Source: Peribolospora baueri
Lineage: Eukaryota; Basidiomycota; Peribolosporomycetes; Peribolosporales; Peribolosporaceae
DNA: 40,021 nt
Assembly: GCA_029717555.1 (NCBI GenBank)
Contig: JAMDHS010000130.1
Span: 1 to 40,021, forward strand
Reading direction: 5' to 3'
Under the pieces are notes generated by a model. That model was not told where the DNA came from and made no database searches. It was given only the letters and a program-made list of their open reading frames with translations. The position numbers and the translations under genes are program-made. Shown in pieces: positions 1 through 11,004 of this stretch. Position 1 is the first letter of the stretch. Each line of letters begins with the position of its first letter.

Positions 1-33
<33 letters not shown>
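1..33. repeat. poly(A) run at window edge
   Basis: The window opens with 33 consecutive A residues. It could be the 3' tail of a retroposed sequence lying to the left, a simple A-tract, or an assembly edge. Nothing to its left is visible, so these cannot be separated. Confidence 0.6.
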
Positions 34-35
<2 letters not shown>

Positions 36-2270
36 TTTGTATTGAGCATGCTGGATGACATCGGACGCGTGATGCGTGGCCCAGCTGGTGAATCATTGTC
101 GACTTGTGAGCGCCGGTGACATCACGCTTTCCGACTGATCACAGACCTCCCCTTACAGCGGGCGGCCAAATCACTTTAAATGTCTGAGAGACAGGACATG
201 ACGGAGTGTGAAGAGCGCGTCTCGCCTCGCCTGGCCTTCCCGTCTTAAGGTCCCCCGCATCATTAGTTGCGAATCGATCGAATCCGAGAGAAGGTATGGC
301 CCGTAGAGGTTCGAGGATTGGCTGTATACAGACTGCAGAGGAAGCCTCAGAGTCATGCAAAAACAAGGTCGAGGCAAGTCCAACCTACAAGCTTACTGCA
401 CGAAATGGCAGGGAGGCTTGATTGACCGACCGGGTCTCCGTGGCTGTTAACTCACCATTCTCGCTAAGAGGCTGCGTGTCACTCACGCTGATGGGTGTCT
501 AAGAATAGTTATCAAAGGGGGAACGAATCTCCCTCCTGCACGAGCCTCTGGATGGCAGCTTGCGGGTATCCACTGCGAGGTTGGAGCACCCGTCGAAAGG
601 GATTACAGGCAGCGGCCCCTAGTCGCCACCGTGCATAGATCCCTGCCGTATGAGCGCATCAAGAACTGCATTCGGAACTGCATTCGCGAATATTTCATGC
701 TGGAGCCCATCGAGTGCGGTCTGGGAGGCTTCCGGTGTCTGCCCTTCCGGCAGTCTGCAGCGAAGGGGACCTCTCGCATTTCCAAAGGACACGTCCTCGC
801 TAAATGACACTTTGGCCTGTGATACGGGAAGAGCAGGTCAGAAAGACATAACAGTAGACATGCGCCCAGGACTGAGAAAGCCTTGCTAAGCGGAGGCTTG
901 CATTCTCGATGGCATTCTTGAGGAATACGCGCCGAGACTCTGGCTTTTGATTGTACTCTGCAAGTGGTCCGCCGAGCACGACTTGTTGGCCCGCCAGTCA
1001 GAAGACGTCGTTGATGCCAATAGCGAACCCCAGGAAGGCCGCTGCACGTTGAAGGACGGCCGGTCCACATGGGCGAGCATCAAACGATCCGACTAGAAAT
1101 CAAAGTGTTCGGCGGCGGAGGGCGGCCAGCCAGAAGTGCCAGGCCCTTGAAGACACGCTTGCACCGTAGCGACTAGGCTACCGATTGGTGAAAGAAGTAC
1201 AAGAGCTGCACCACAGTGGTTATCCTGTTTTGACACCGGTCACCAGCCAACACGTAATCGTAGTATCGTCTTGCAGAGTGTAGACCAGGCATTAAACTAC
1301 GTCTCCAAGAACAGCCTCAAGGAACTATGGTCCTTTAGGCCAGGTCGCTTTGACGTCCGGTACGCCTGACGGCCACGCAAGTATCTGGACATGGCGTGAG
1401 GATGGTTGAAAGCTCGCCATGCGCGTCGGTTTGATGGAGGGGATGAAGAAAGAGAGGTCAGTCCCTGTCCGTCCTTCCATCGATCGCTGGCGGTGTCGAG
1501 AGCACACGAGTTTCAGACCTAGGCTTGCCAAATCGAGGCGGTTGCTGCGGCGGGTGCTGTCGAGGTCAGCGCGGGGATCGACGTCCACCGCTCTGCCTCC
1601 AGCGCAAAGAAGCTCCTGCGAGCGCAAGCCGTAAGGGCACGGCGGTGTCCTCCAAGCGCGCTACGCAACCCAGTTCGGGCGAGCAAGGGTGGAGCGATTG
1701 TGCCCGTCCGTTTCGGGCTCGGTGTAGATGGACTCGCGCTAGATCGGGGGTGCTGCATGCCCTAAATAGGGTAAAACGGAACATCATCATGAAAAGGGTG
1801 TTCTTGTCCTGTTTGATGATGAGCGTTCGAATCTGCTCCTGAGGGACTATCTTAGCGCTCCGCATCCATCGTCTTCGAGTCTGAGCTCAGCATGGGTGGG
1901 TAGCCATTGTACGACGACACTTGGTCCTACGTCCGACCGCGGGATAACAGCTTTGGTCGCGCCTGTGCCTGCAGGACGGGAAAGGATGCCGTCGGGCGGA
2001 CCATGTGGTGTGGGCTCGCCGCAACGACGCCAACTACGGCACATCTATCTATCTCTCTTCCGTTCTCCTTGTCCGTGTGGCGGGTGTGTCGGCCTGTATC
2101 TCCATTTTGCTGGGGCAAGGGCAACCTGCTGCTCGCGTCTCCACACCGCGGCGGGGCAGTAAACTAATAAGGCTTCTTTCTCTTCTCCCCCTCTTTCTGC
2201 CGTGCGCGTCAGGACAATTCCTGCAACGCACTTACTTCCCTGCCGAACTAGAGCGATTATTGGCGGGGTA
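34..2270. other. unassigned region, no supported gene
   Basis: I find no conserved protein motif, RNA gene or element ends here. Several short frames are open on both strands, but none has recognisable composition or splice structure. One forward frame (650-1096) is broken only by a TAA at 887-889 and reads fairly protein-like after it, without matching a family I know. A 12-base unit (GAACTGCATTCG) is repeated twice in tandem at 663-686. The DNA looks less repetitive and less skewed than the 5' leaders elsewhere in the window. Confidence 0.4.
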
Positions 2271-2972
2271 GCGACCAGTGCGGTGATTAAGTATTGTATT
2301 TTTTTTTTTTATTTTTTCATCCCTCTCGCCGTCTTGCAATTTCGGGCTGGCACCATCGATCGCTGCGGCCGGTGTCCGACGCCGCCCTGCCCTTGCCTGC
2401 TGCGAGTGCCGCCGCGCCGAGGAGGCCGTGCCTTGTGCGACCTTCGGCTCGGCCCACGTCCCACCATCCGCCCCGTCCCCCCTTGCCCCTCTCCGTCCTC
2501 TTCCTATCTATCATCATCCATCCCCTTGCTCTTTCCTCCCCGCTCACCACCACCTCTCTCTCCGTCGTCGCCCCTCCTCCCGCTCTCACATGTCTCCCAT
2601 CTGATTCCCTCTTCCCAGTCCTCCTCACCCGGACCGGACCCGACCATCGTCACCTTACCCTCTCTGGTAGCGGGCCTCGCCGACGACAAGCCGCAACCAG
2701 CCACGCCTTTTCCCTCCTGTCACCCCTTCCTCTCCAGTTGTCTTCTTCCTCCTCGCCCCGGGCCGTAGCCATCATCGCCTGTCGCATTCCTGCACATACG
2801 TTGCCAGCCGTTCGTTTCGTTTTCATTCGTCGCACTCTAGTGGGGATTTAGCCAAGGCTCGGTAGGGCCGGAACGGACTGGACTGGACTGAACTGGATTG
2901 GACATCGATCGATTCGTTCGGGCATCCAGTCGAACGCGTAGCGACCGTCTCAAACACCTCGCTCCGCCCATC
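2271..2972 (+). promoter_or_regulatory. T-tract and CT-rich leader of the phosphatase gene
   Basis: A long T-rich tract lies at about 2299-2326. It is followed by a strongly pyrimidine-rich stretch (about 2440-2760) with repeated CCTCTC-type runs, and then a short GGACT tandem at 2876-2900. Such CT-rich tracts ahead of the start codon are typical of fungal promoters and transcription start regions. I see no clear TATA box near the start. The next in-frame codons upstream of the ATG contain no better ATG, so this stretch is treated as untranslated. Confidence 0.5.
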
Positions 2973-5900
2973 ATGTCTTCGTCCCCAGCAGCCGCACACG
3001 TCCTGGACCCCGGGCCGAGCGACGCCGCCGCGCTGGACGACTCTACCGTTCGACGCGCCACACCTTCTCCACCCGAGCCCGCCCTCTTCTCGCCCACCCG
3101 CCCCACAGCGAGCCCGACAGACACAAAGCCCCCCATCTTACCCTCTTTCAGCTTCTTCCACGGTGGCTCTTCCTCCCCGCTCCCAACGCCCACGTTCTCC
3201 ACGACGCGGACAGGTCGCGGCGTCTTGCCAGAGGGCAGGTTCCCTGACACGCGGACCTTCGGAGCGAAAGCGCCCACCGGCGGTCATTCGCCGAGGAACG
3301 CACCGGCGCCATTGAGTGGGAACAAGTCGGAGTATGGGCGATCGCGCCGAGGGACGCGGTCGGGCGAGGAGGACCCGCCTCAGTCTCCGAACAGCTACGA
3401 AGGCTACGGCACCGTCTCGCCTGCCACGCCATATCACCCGTTCACCTTCTCCGAGTACGAAAGCGCGCGCTCGCCGGCGTCTTACGCCGCGTCTCCCTCC
3501 TCTGCCTCATCTCTCACCAACTCCGAGGGCAAGTCCTTCCATCTTCAGCCCGTGCCCGGCCTGGCCGCCTTGCGCTCCTCACCGAGCTCCGAGGTACTTC
3601 GACCCAACTTCTCCGCCAGCGGAACGTCTGAGCCGGCCTCACTGCATAGGCAGTCTTCTTTCTCGAGACCCAAGCCCGCGCGCAAGTCGGGCAAGAGCCC
3701 GTATAAGGGGGCTGATTCTCAGCACCGTTCACCACTCGTTGACGGCGTCCACGCGGCGGGAGGCTCGAGCGCTTCTCCGGAGTATTCCCCAGGTGGTGAA
3801 GCAAGTCCGGACCGGGACGAGGGTTCCTCGCCGCCGTCTTCACGACGTCCGGACGTGTCCTCTGCGCCGATACGACGGCGTTCGAGCATCTCTAAGCAGG
3901 CGCAGCGCTCCGCTTTTGGTGGTATCACACCTGCTGCTGGCGCTTCCTCCACGAGTACTTTGGGCTCGGTAGAGCGAGGCGGCGTCGAGGCTGCCGGCGT
4001 CGCGAAAAGGCCTCAGCCTTTAACGGCCGCTCCCACCAAGTACGACAAGGGCCGAGGACGACGTCCGAGCGGGACCGCACTCACGTCCGAAGGATGGGAG
4101 GGCGCGAGGGGTAGCTCCGGGTTCGATGGAGTAGTCTCTCGCAAACCTTGGGATTCGAACCGCGACGGCGGCGGCGGCGGCGAGACGGTGTCGTCCGCTC
4201 CTCCGGGTAAAGACGCTTATTCTGCACCTTACTCCACGGGCACCGCCGGCACCGACAGGTCGTCCATCGTCTCTCAGCTACAGCCCGAATCGCCGCTTAC
4301 CTCGTTTACAAGAACGCCCGGTTCGCGGCCTCTACCGCCGGACTTGGCTCGGCTGGCGCAGGACATGGAGGAGATGAGGGCCGAGCTGATGGGCTGGGAT
4401 GACGGGAGGTGGGATCCTGCTGGAGATGTGAACGAGGTTTCCGCCACGGCGACCTCTGCCGAGACGGACTGGGTCGAGGCGGAGGACGAGGCCGGACTGG
4501 AAGGCCAGGTACTGGAGGTGGGGAACTCGAGGGAAGAGGAGGCGAAAAGGCTCCCGCCGCGGGGTTTTCTTACCAAGACGAGAATTTCGGCCCTCGGTGG
4601 ACGACGGGCTGGGGCTGATGACGAGGACGCTCAAGGTTTCGATCGTCCTCCGCCCTCGGCTCTCCCGACCGGCAGTTTTAACCTTTCTTTCCCTACCGCT
4701 GCTCCACCTCGATCTCAAAGAGCTATGGTATTGCCGAAGACCACGTTCGCCAGCCGTTTTGACCAGCACTCACCTCCGTCACCCATAACCCAGCTTCCCG
4801 CCGCGTACCTGGAAGAGCCCGAGCCCCGTTACCCTGGCGCTCCGAGCCCACCTCTGTCTTCAGCGCAGGACGCCCGTTCTTGTGCCGCCCCGACAGAAGA
4901 CGACGGCGGCGACGACTCCGACCCGGAGCGCAATACCATCACCATCTTTGGCTCACCATCCTCTTCCTTTGCTAAGACGGCGCCGCCCGGCGCGAGTTTT
5001 ACGAATATTTCCTCCGTCCGCACACCCACCCTACGTCCTCCTCCCACGGCCGGCTTTGCGGCGGCGAGAAACCGGCTGGCGAGTTCTGCCTCTGCTTCGA
5101 AGCACACGGCTGGCTCTGCAGGCTTTCTTATCGCGGATGACAATCCCAAGAGCACGCTCTTGAGCCTCGGCGCGGGAGGCTCGCCGACCGAAGCGGGGGA
5201 GCGAACACGGACGACGGCGACGGCGATCGACGCCTCGGAGCTGTTCGCGCGGCTGACGTCCTCAAGTCCGGCCTTACGATCGTCTCCGCCCATTTCCATA
5301 TCTGCTCACACGACTCTCTTCTCCTCCTCGGCCTTTCCCCCTTCTTCCATTGACGCCCGTCTCACCTTGCTGTGCGCCGCGTCGTCCGACCAGCAGCGCG
5401 GTCGCGATCGAGGCACAGCGAGACCCAGATCACCGCCGCAGTCGAACGGTCACGTGCTTTCCGAAGGGCGGGGCGATGCCAATCCGGTTCCGGGTGCGGA
5501 CCGCGGGCGCGGTCCCTCCACCGCCACGACGACGAGCCGAGCGCAGCGCGGACACAGCCCGGAAACGAACGTCGTCAAGAGTGCGGGACCTTCCGCTGCA
5601 AGTGATACGTCTACAGCGACCAGTGGCGCTGGCCGCGATTTGAACCTAGTCCGCGGCCCGGACGGCGATCATCCGCAGTTTTCTGCGCACGGTTCGAGGC
5701 GTCCAGAGTTGCGTGATATGGGCGATGACGGGAGCAAGGAATTTTCTCGGGAACACACAGGTCTTCTTGGCGAGATCGTCGGCAGTGGTGGTGCCAGCAG
5801 CGCACCCGTCCATCGCCCCTTGGCCGGATCACATAAAACCAGCCACTCTCCCTTCAGCTCGCTCGAGTCCACCACTACGTCCCACACCACCGACACAGCC

Positions 5901-8892
5901 GACAGTACAGACTCCAAGGCCAGCGGCAGCCTCGACGCCGTCTCGTATATTACATCCCCTTCATCCCCTGAAGCCGTCTCCGCTTCCGTCTCCCCGACTT
6001 CCTTCCACTCTACCGTCACCTTACCCGTCTCCTGCTTACCCGGCTTCTCCGCCACCTCACCTGTCCCCCCGCTCATCCTCGACGCCAGATCTCTCAACTC
6101 ATATCTGTCAGCAAACCCTGGTCGACTGCGCGGGTCCATCAACGTCAATCTTCCCAGCCTGCTCGTCAAGCGCTTCCAGAAGGCCCCCGTCGGCACATTC
6201 GACCTGGCGTCCTTTATCAGCACTGACATGGGCAAGCGGCGGTTCGCGGAGGTCGTGCGGGAGGTCAGGGCGGCCGCCGGAGTGGGACGGGCCAAGAGGA
6301 AGAAGTGGGACGACGGCGGGCGGTCGTCGGAGGATTCGAGTGAGGGGGGTTCTGGAACGGCGGGCGGAGAGCTGGACGGGTACTGGCGAGCCGACATCGT
6401 CGTCCTTTTTGATGACGCTACCTTGGAGACGCCCAAAGAAGGTGATTCGAACAAGGCCGCTCGTCCTCGTGCAAATGCGTCAGCGAACGCTGGGAAGGTG
6501 CTCTTGAGTGTATTGGAGCGAATCGGACCGTCGGACGATGGCTACGACGACGGAGACGACAGAAATGGGGGTGGCGTCTACTTCGTCAAGGGTGGCATCG
6601 ACGCCGCTCGGAAAGAGCCAGGTGCGGAGCGATGGTTCGTTCAAGGAGAACGCGAAGACGAGCTCCACGTCCGGGGCGGGCCGGAGTCACCTCAACCTCG
6701 TTCTGCACCCGTCTCTCCGACGCATGTGCCGGAGACCATTTCGCTCAGCAGCCCGGGCGGTGGAGAGATTCAGCTTCATGCCCCGACGCCGTCACGGGCG
6801 GGACCCGCCGCGAACGCTCGAAAGCTCAGAGGGTCGCGGTCACTCAACTTGTCCGTCAAGCCTGTGCCCTACAGCGGAGCTGCCGGTACCATCATCGATA
6901 ACAACGGCGCTCTCACCGCTGTGCCCACTCGCCAGGACGGATCGTTTGTGGTACCGAGCCCGCCGCCGCCGATGCCGCTGAACAACACGCTCAGCGTCGG
7001 CGGCCAGGCCTTTTCTACTCGTGCTTCGGCGGGCCACCTTTCTGGTGACGCTGGACCTACGCTGCGATCGCCCAGCCCGAGCATCATCCCACCAAGGAGA
7101 GCGAACAGCACGTCCCCTCGTCCCTCCCTCGCGCGCATAGACACCTCTGATAAAGTCCTTACCATGGGTCTCAACGTCCCGAGCGCTGTGCCCCGCCGAC
7201 TGCAGATCGGCGAGTCCAGCAGACCAGGCGGATTAAAGGTTCCCACCCGGTCCGCCACGATCGATGGTGCTGCATTCCACAGTCACATGGACGACTTGGC
7301 TCCTCCCACGCCGACGTTGCGGAGGAGCTTTGCGGATGGATCAGGGCAGGATGGGGAAATTATGGACGAGAGCGGCAACCGAGCCGGCTTCACGAGCCGT
7401 CGAGGCAGCACCACCGGCTGCAACGGGTCACAACAGAGCCCTATCAGCGAGCACGAGCACGAGTCCAACTACATCACCTTCTCATCAGACCATCTCGCTC
7501 CGCCCACTGCGGGCTTCAGCCGCGGACCGCGCAATTTCGCCAGCCAGCAAGACCTAGGAGACCGGTTCGCCATGGGTGCCGTACCCGGTCACGGGTTCCG
7601 CAATCGCTCCGAGCCGGGAACGCCCACCCCGGTCGTGCCTGGCGGAACGCACCCTGAAGCTGACTTTACCGTCTCTACGATCTTGCCCGGCTTCCTCTAT
7701 CTCGGTCCGGACATCCAGCGCAAGGAGGACGTGGAGAGGCTGCGGTCGCTCGGTGTCAAGCGCATTTTGAACATGGCGTACGAGATCGAGGACGGTGGTG
7801 CGGGTCTCAAACTCAAGGAGCACTTTGAAAGGTACCTCAAGATTCCTATGAAGGACAACGTCGAGGCCACCGGCGTGCAGAAGGGAGTGCGAGAGGCGCT
7901 GAGGTTCCTTGGTGAGTTGTCTCTTCCTGTCGTTGACGGTATGAAGGCCAGTCGTCAGTGAGATGGAAGCGATGGCGTGATGCTCATCTCATTCGTTCGA
8001 CATGCTCGCAGACGACGCCCGCCTGCACTCGTCCCCCACTTATGTCCACTGCAAGGCCGGCAAATCCCGCTCTGTCACCGTCGTTCTCGCCTTTCTCATC
8101 CATGCCAACCACTGGTCGCTGAAGCGGGCTTACTCATACGTCGTTGAGCGGCGGAAAGGCGTCTCGCCCAACATCGGTTTCGTCGCTGAGCTCATGAAGT
8201 TTGAGGAGGTTGAGCTCGGCCTGAAAAAGAGCACCGGTATCATCGGCGGACCCGCCGGCATGGATGAGGAAGAGGACGAGTCAGAAGGCGGACAAGGTCC
8301 CGCCGGAGCGGACGCTATGAAGACGCTCCGGGGACGTGGTCCGCATGTGCGAGATTCTCTACCCTCTGTGCTCACCGCCCCTGTCGGCGGCTTGTTGGGT
8401 CTTGACTTTGAGCCGGACACGTCGTCGCCTGTTTCACCAGGTGGGCTGGCCAGGGACGGCGATCGCTCTGCCCCGCCCGGCGGCTCGTCCGAAGGCGGTG
8501 GTGTCTCAGGCGTCGCCCTGGGCTCCAACGCCGTTGGCTCGCGCGGCGCGGATCCCTCGGCCGCCAAGCTAGGCGACCACACGAGCGAGACGGAGGTGAA
8601 AGGCTACGACGGCAGGTACCGGTCTCGCCGCCCGCCTGTGGACGAGGTGAACCTCGCTCCCGCTCGTCGTGCCACCCTCGCCGGCCTCGAGAGCGGCATC
8701 CCGTTCAAAACACTCCTGAGCCTCGCAGCCGAGGACGCGGAGAAGGGCAAGGTCGTCGAGGAGACCAGAGACGGCAAGGAGTCCGAGTTCTCTGACGCCC
8801 CCGTCGCAGACGGTCCAAGCCAGGTCTCTTTTCAATCACCGGATCCTGCCCCGCAAAGGCCGAGCTTTGTGGCGCGTGACACCGTGCCCTGA
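2973..8892 (+). CDS. MAP kinase phosphatase-type dual-specificity phosphatase with rhodanese domain
   Basis: Two exons, 2973-7911 and 8012-8892, joined by a 100-bp GTGAGT...GCAG intron that splits one codon; product about 1,939 aa. The dual-specificity phosphatase domain lies at about residues 1565-1705. Asp1628 (in IPMKDN) is the expected general acid, and the signature HCKAGKSRS has the nucleophile Cys1660 and Arg1666. At about 1030-1215 is a rhodanese-like (CH2) domain: LILDARS, LRGSINVNLPSLLVKRFQK with the basic MAPK-docking cluster, and VYFVKGGIDAA. This is the MKP layout, which in fungi is found in Rok1-type phosphatases that down-regulate mating and filamentation MAP kinases. The first 1,000 residues are Ser/Pro/Gly-rich and probably disordered. 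The start is the first ATG of the frame; longer reading needs a TTG. Family is certain, the individual orthologue less so. Confidence 0.9.
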
Positions 8893-9732
8893 ACCTGCGG
8901 AGCTGTGCATTCTGGACATGGAGTGCTCCGCGTCGGATCGCATTGTTCTCATCTCTTTCTTCCCACATTGTTCATGCTCTCCCGTTAGCCTGCCTTCCTG
9001 TGCACGGACATCGATCGACTTCATCCATCCGCTTCACCCGATTCCTTTTCTCGGTCATTTCAAGATATCCGTCGATCCACCCGCTCGTCTCTCCTTTTCT
9101 TCCCCCTTCCTCCTGCTTCGTCTTCATTTCCTCGTGGCCCACGGTGTAATCTAGTCTCACAGCCCTAGCATTGCAGGATTGCGTCGCGCCGTTGACCGCT
9201 TGTGCCAGGAGGACGCGCCGTCTTCCCCAGCAGAACAATCGATATCGGTTTTACCTAACCATCCGGGGACGGCAACTCGCCTCGGGGTCGTCCAACGCGG
9301 AAGCCGCCTCCCTTACCTCAACGCTGCCACAACCGCGCGTCATGGCCTCCTCATTAACCACTCGCTTCATTCGTTGGCAGCCGCAACTTACTGGCGGTGG
9401 TCTTGGATTCCTGCCTTGGTCTATCGTCCATGTGCGACTCGGTGTCAAGCTAGGGTGCTCTCGTCACCTTGTGGAGGTGGAGGTATGAGATATACTTTTG
9501 CTCACGTCAATACGCAAATATTCGCTTCATCTAACGCCGTTCCTTCGCACCCTCGTTTAATGCGACGTGTGCCGCAACTCGGTGTCGTATTTCCCCGTGG
9601 GGAGACCTGGGGAGATCCTCGCGCTGCGCTTGGGGGCTGACTTTCTGTCGAGCACAGCATCGCCGTCCAAACGGATCCCTGCGCGAGCAAAGTCTGACGA
9701 CGTCGTTGGCTATCGGGCTTCGAGCCGCTGTG
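8893..9732. other. intergenic, 3' flank of the phosphatase gene
   Basis: No gene is supported. The first 250 bases are CT-rich, as expected for a 3' untranslated region. Short open frames from about 9170 to 9640 lack any family motif and are not backed by consistent splice sites. Confidence 0.45.
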
Positions 9733-9740
9733 TATAAAAA
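9733..9740 (+). promoter_or_regulatory. TATA box
   Basis: TATAAAAA, the clearest TATA element in the window, stands about 240 bases before the ATG of the small secreted protein gene and about 160 bases before its leader intron. That spacing suits a transcript with a spliced 5' leader. Confidence 0.6.
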
Positions 9741-9894
9741 GCGCTTCATCGGCCGGACAAAGTCGACTTTGCCTCAACCAGGCAGACGTCCACCCCCCCT
9801 CCTTCCTGGTAACCTACGCTGGCACTTCCACTCCGTAGCCTTAAGCCCCACGTCGTCGTCTTGTGCTCACTTTGCCAGGCCTATCTCCCAGTCA

Positions 9895-9968
9895 GTATGT
9901 TTGCTCTCACATGCCGCTGTTCACACAGCATTGGCTAACCACCTTGTCCATGGGGTGTCGAACCGCAG
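9895..9968 (+). other. intron in the 5' leader of the small secreted protein gene
   Basis: A 74-bp segment has the consensus donor GTATGT (9895-9900), a branch-site-like CTAAC (9935-9939) and a CCGCAG acceptor ending at 9968. It ends 11 bases before the ATG at 9980. The full set of signals at normal spacing argues that this locus is, or recently was, a transcribed gene. Confidence 0.55.
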
Positions 9969-9976
9969 GTTCGACA
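9956..9976 (+). promoter_or_regulatory. perfect hairpin spanning the 3' splice site next to the start codon
   Basis: The arms TGTCGAACC (9956-9964) and GGTTCGACA (9968-9976) are perfect inverted repeats separated by the three bases GCA. The intron's AG (9967-9968) sits at the loop/arm border, and the ATG follows three bases after the right arm. In RNA this 9-bp stem could hide the splice acceptor, and in unspliced RNA it would stand just before the start codon. Function is inference. Confidence 0.5.
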
Positions 9977-9979
9977 GGC

Positions 9980-10201
9980 ATGAAGACAAGCCTCACAGCG
10001 ATCGCACTGACATTTCTCGCCATGTCCCAGGGCGCATGGGCGGGGTGGTTCTGCTTCAATTGCAGTCGGCCGTCGGATTGCGCTTGGACCCAAGTCAGGG
10101 CGCAGATGCAATACGATTACAACGGCATCGAGGTGGGGCCTCAGAGATGGACGGTCACCGGCACCTTGGGCGAATGTGCAGTATGGGAAAACGTGGCCTA
10201 G
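9980..10201 (+). CDS. small secreted cysteine-rich protein; frame continues past an in-frame TAG
   Basis: The ATG at 9980 opens a frame of 73 codons with a classic signal peptide: Lys2, a hydrophobic core, and likely cleavage after AWA at residue 21. The short mature part has Cys25, Cys28 (FCFNC), Cys34 and Cys66. The TAG at 10199-10201 is followed in the same frame by 47 more protein-like codons to a TAG at 10343-10345. That tail adds a second C-x2-C pair (CPQC, positions 103 and 106 counted through the stop), giving six cysteines. Possible readings are a genuinely short protein, a recently inactivated gene, stop read-through, or a missed intron. A 69-bp in-frame segment from GTGGGG to CCTAG could be excised, but it lacks a branch site and would remove a cysteine. 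I recognise no family. Confidence 0.5.
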   Translation: MKTSLTAIALTFLAMSQGAWAGWFCFNCSRPSDCAWTQVRAQMQYDYNGIEVGPQRWTVTGTLGECAVWENVA

Positions 10202-10345
10202 GTCTACGCTCAATCGGACTCCGGCACCTCTTACCTTACGACTCCGGATCACGGCTGGCCTCTCGTTAACCAGGGATGGCTAAACTGTCCGCAGTGCGGA
10301 GGTTACGACGACGGTGAGATCACCTGGACGTTCGACTCGTCCTAG

Positions 10346-11004
10346 GCCAGCCAGTGTTTGACGGGCCCGCCATAGGTTTGCGACGCGCATGTGCAAGCGG
10401 CCATTCGAACGGCCGTCGGGTTCTTACGGGTCACCGCTGCTCCCCCCTCCCCTGTGCCTTCGCTCCTCCGTGCTGTTTGCCTTCTTCCCGCCGCCCCCTT
10501 TGCTGATCACCCGGGCGATCAACTCGCCCTGGGCCAATGCCGACGCCGCCAACGAAATTGTATGGTATCGCGGCAAAATGTTCGACGAGATCGTCGCTCC
10601 GCCGAAAGTCTTACCTTGCCGTATGGGAATGCTCACTTGGAACGGACGGGTCGCCAACGAACGAGGAGACTTGATGGGCCGTACAGTTCGTATGAGAGCG
10701 ATATCATGTTCTCGGTCAGCGGCCTGGTTCGAACGGTGAACGTATTTGCCTCGAACCTCGGTCCGGCCCTCGGTCCGGCCCAGGCTCTCTCGCCGTCGAT
10801 TCTCCGTTCATGGCGTTACTGTTGGCTGTCGCCCGTACCTGACTTCTATTTTACCCAGTTTCATTCTCGGGTTACAAAGAAGAGGCAGAGGTGAAAGGAT
10901 AGGCGGGACCGGCAGTGAAAGCGAACTCAGCAAACGTTACATATTCATCTTCCCCACTGGCCATTTCGGATAGTCGGACCGGGCTGAGAAAGGGACGCAT
11001 GTGC
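10346..11004. other. intergenic, no supported gene
   Basis: Holds the 3' flank of the secreted protein locus and, on the other strand, of the dehydrogenase gene. A forward frame (about 10,530-10,739) and a reverse frame (10,657-10,424) are open but match nothing I know. A 12-base direct repeat, CCTCGGTCCGGC, occurs at about 10,758-10,785. Confidence 0.4.

Noticed and set aside
2898-2972. 25-codon N-terminal extension of the phosphatase
   Set aside because: It begins with TTG, not ATG; the first ATG of the frame is at 2973.
4146-4162. GGATTCGAACC, resembling a reversed tRNA T-arm
   Set aside because: No acceptor, D or anticodon arms around it, and it lies inside the phosphatase exon.
5669-6507. 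Long open frames on both strands inside the phosphatase exon (about 260 codons each)
   Set aside because: They are shadows of a GC-rich, Ser/Pro-rich coding exon; the phosphatase frame carries the conserved rhodanese domain and the others have no motif.
10131-10201. A 69-base intron that would remove the TAG in the secreted protein gene
   Set aside because: Donor GTGGGG is poor, there is no branch-site motif, and removal would delete one cysteine; kept only as an alternative.
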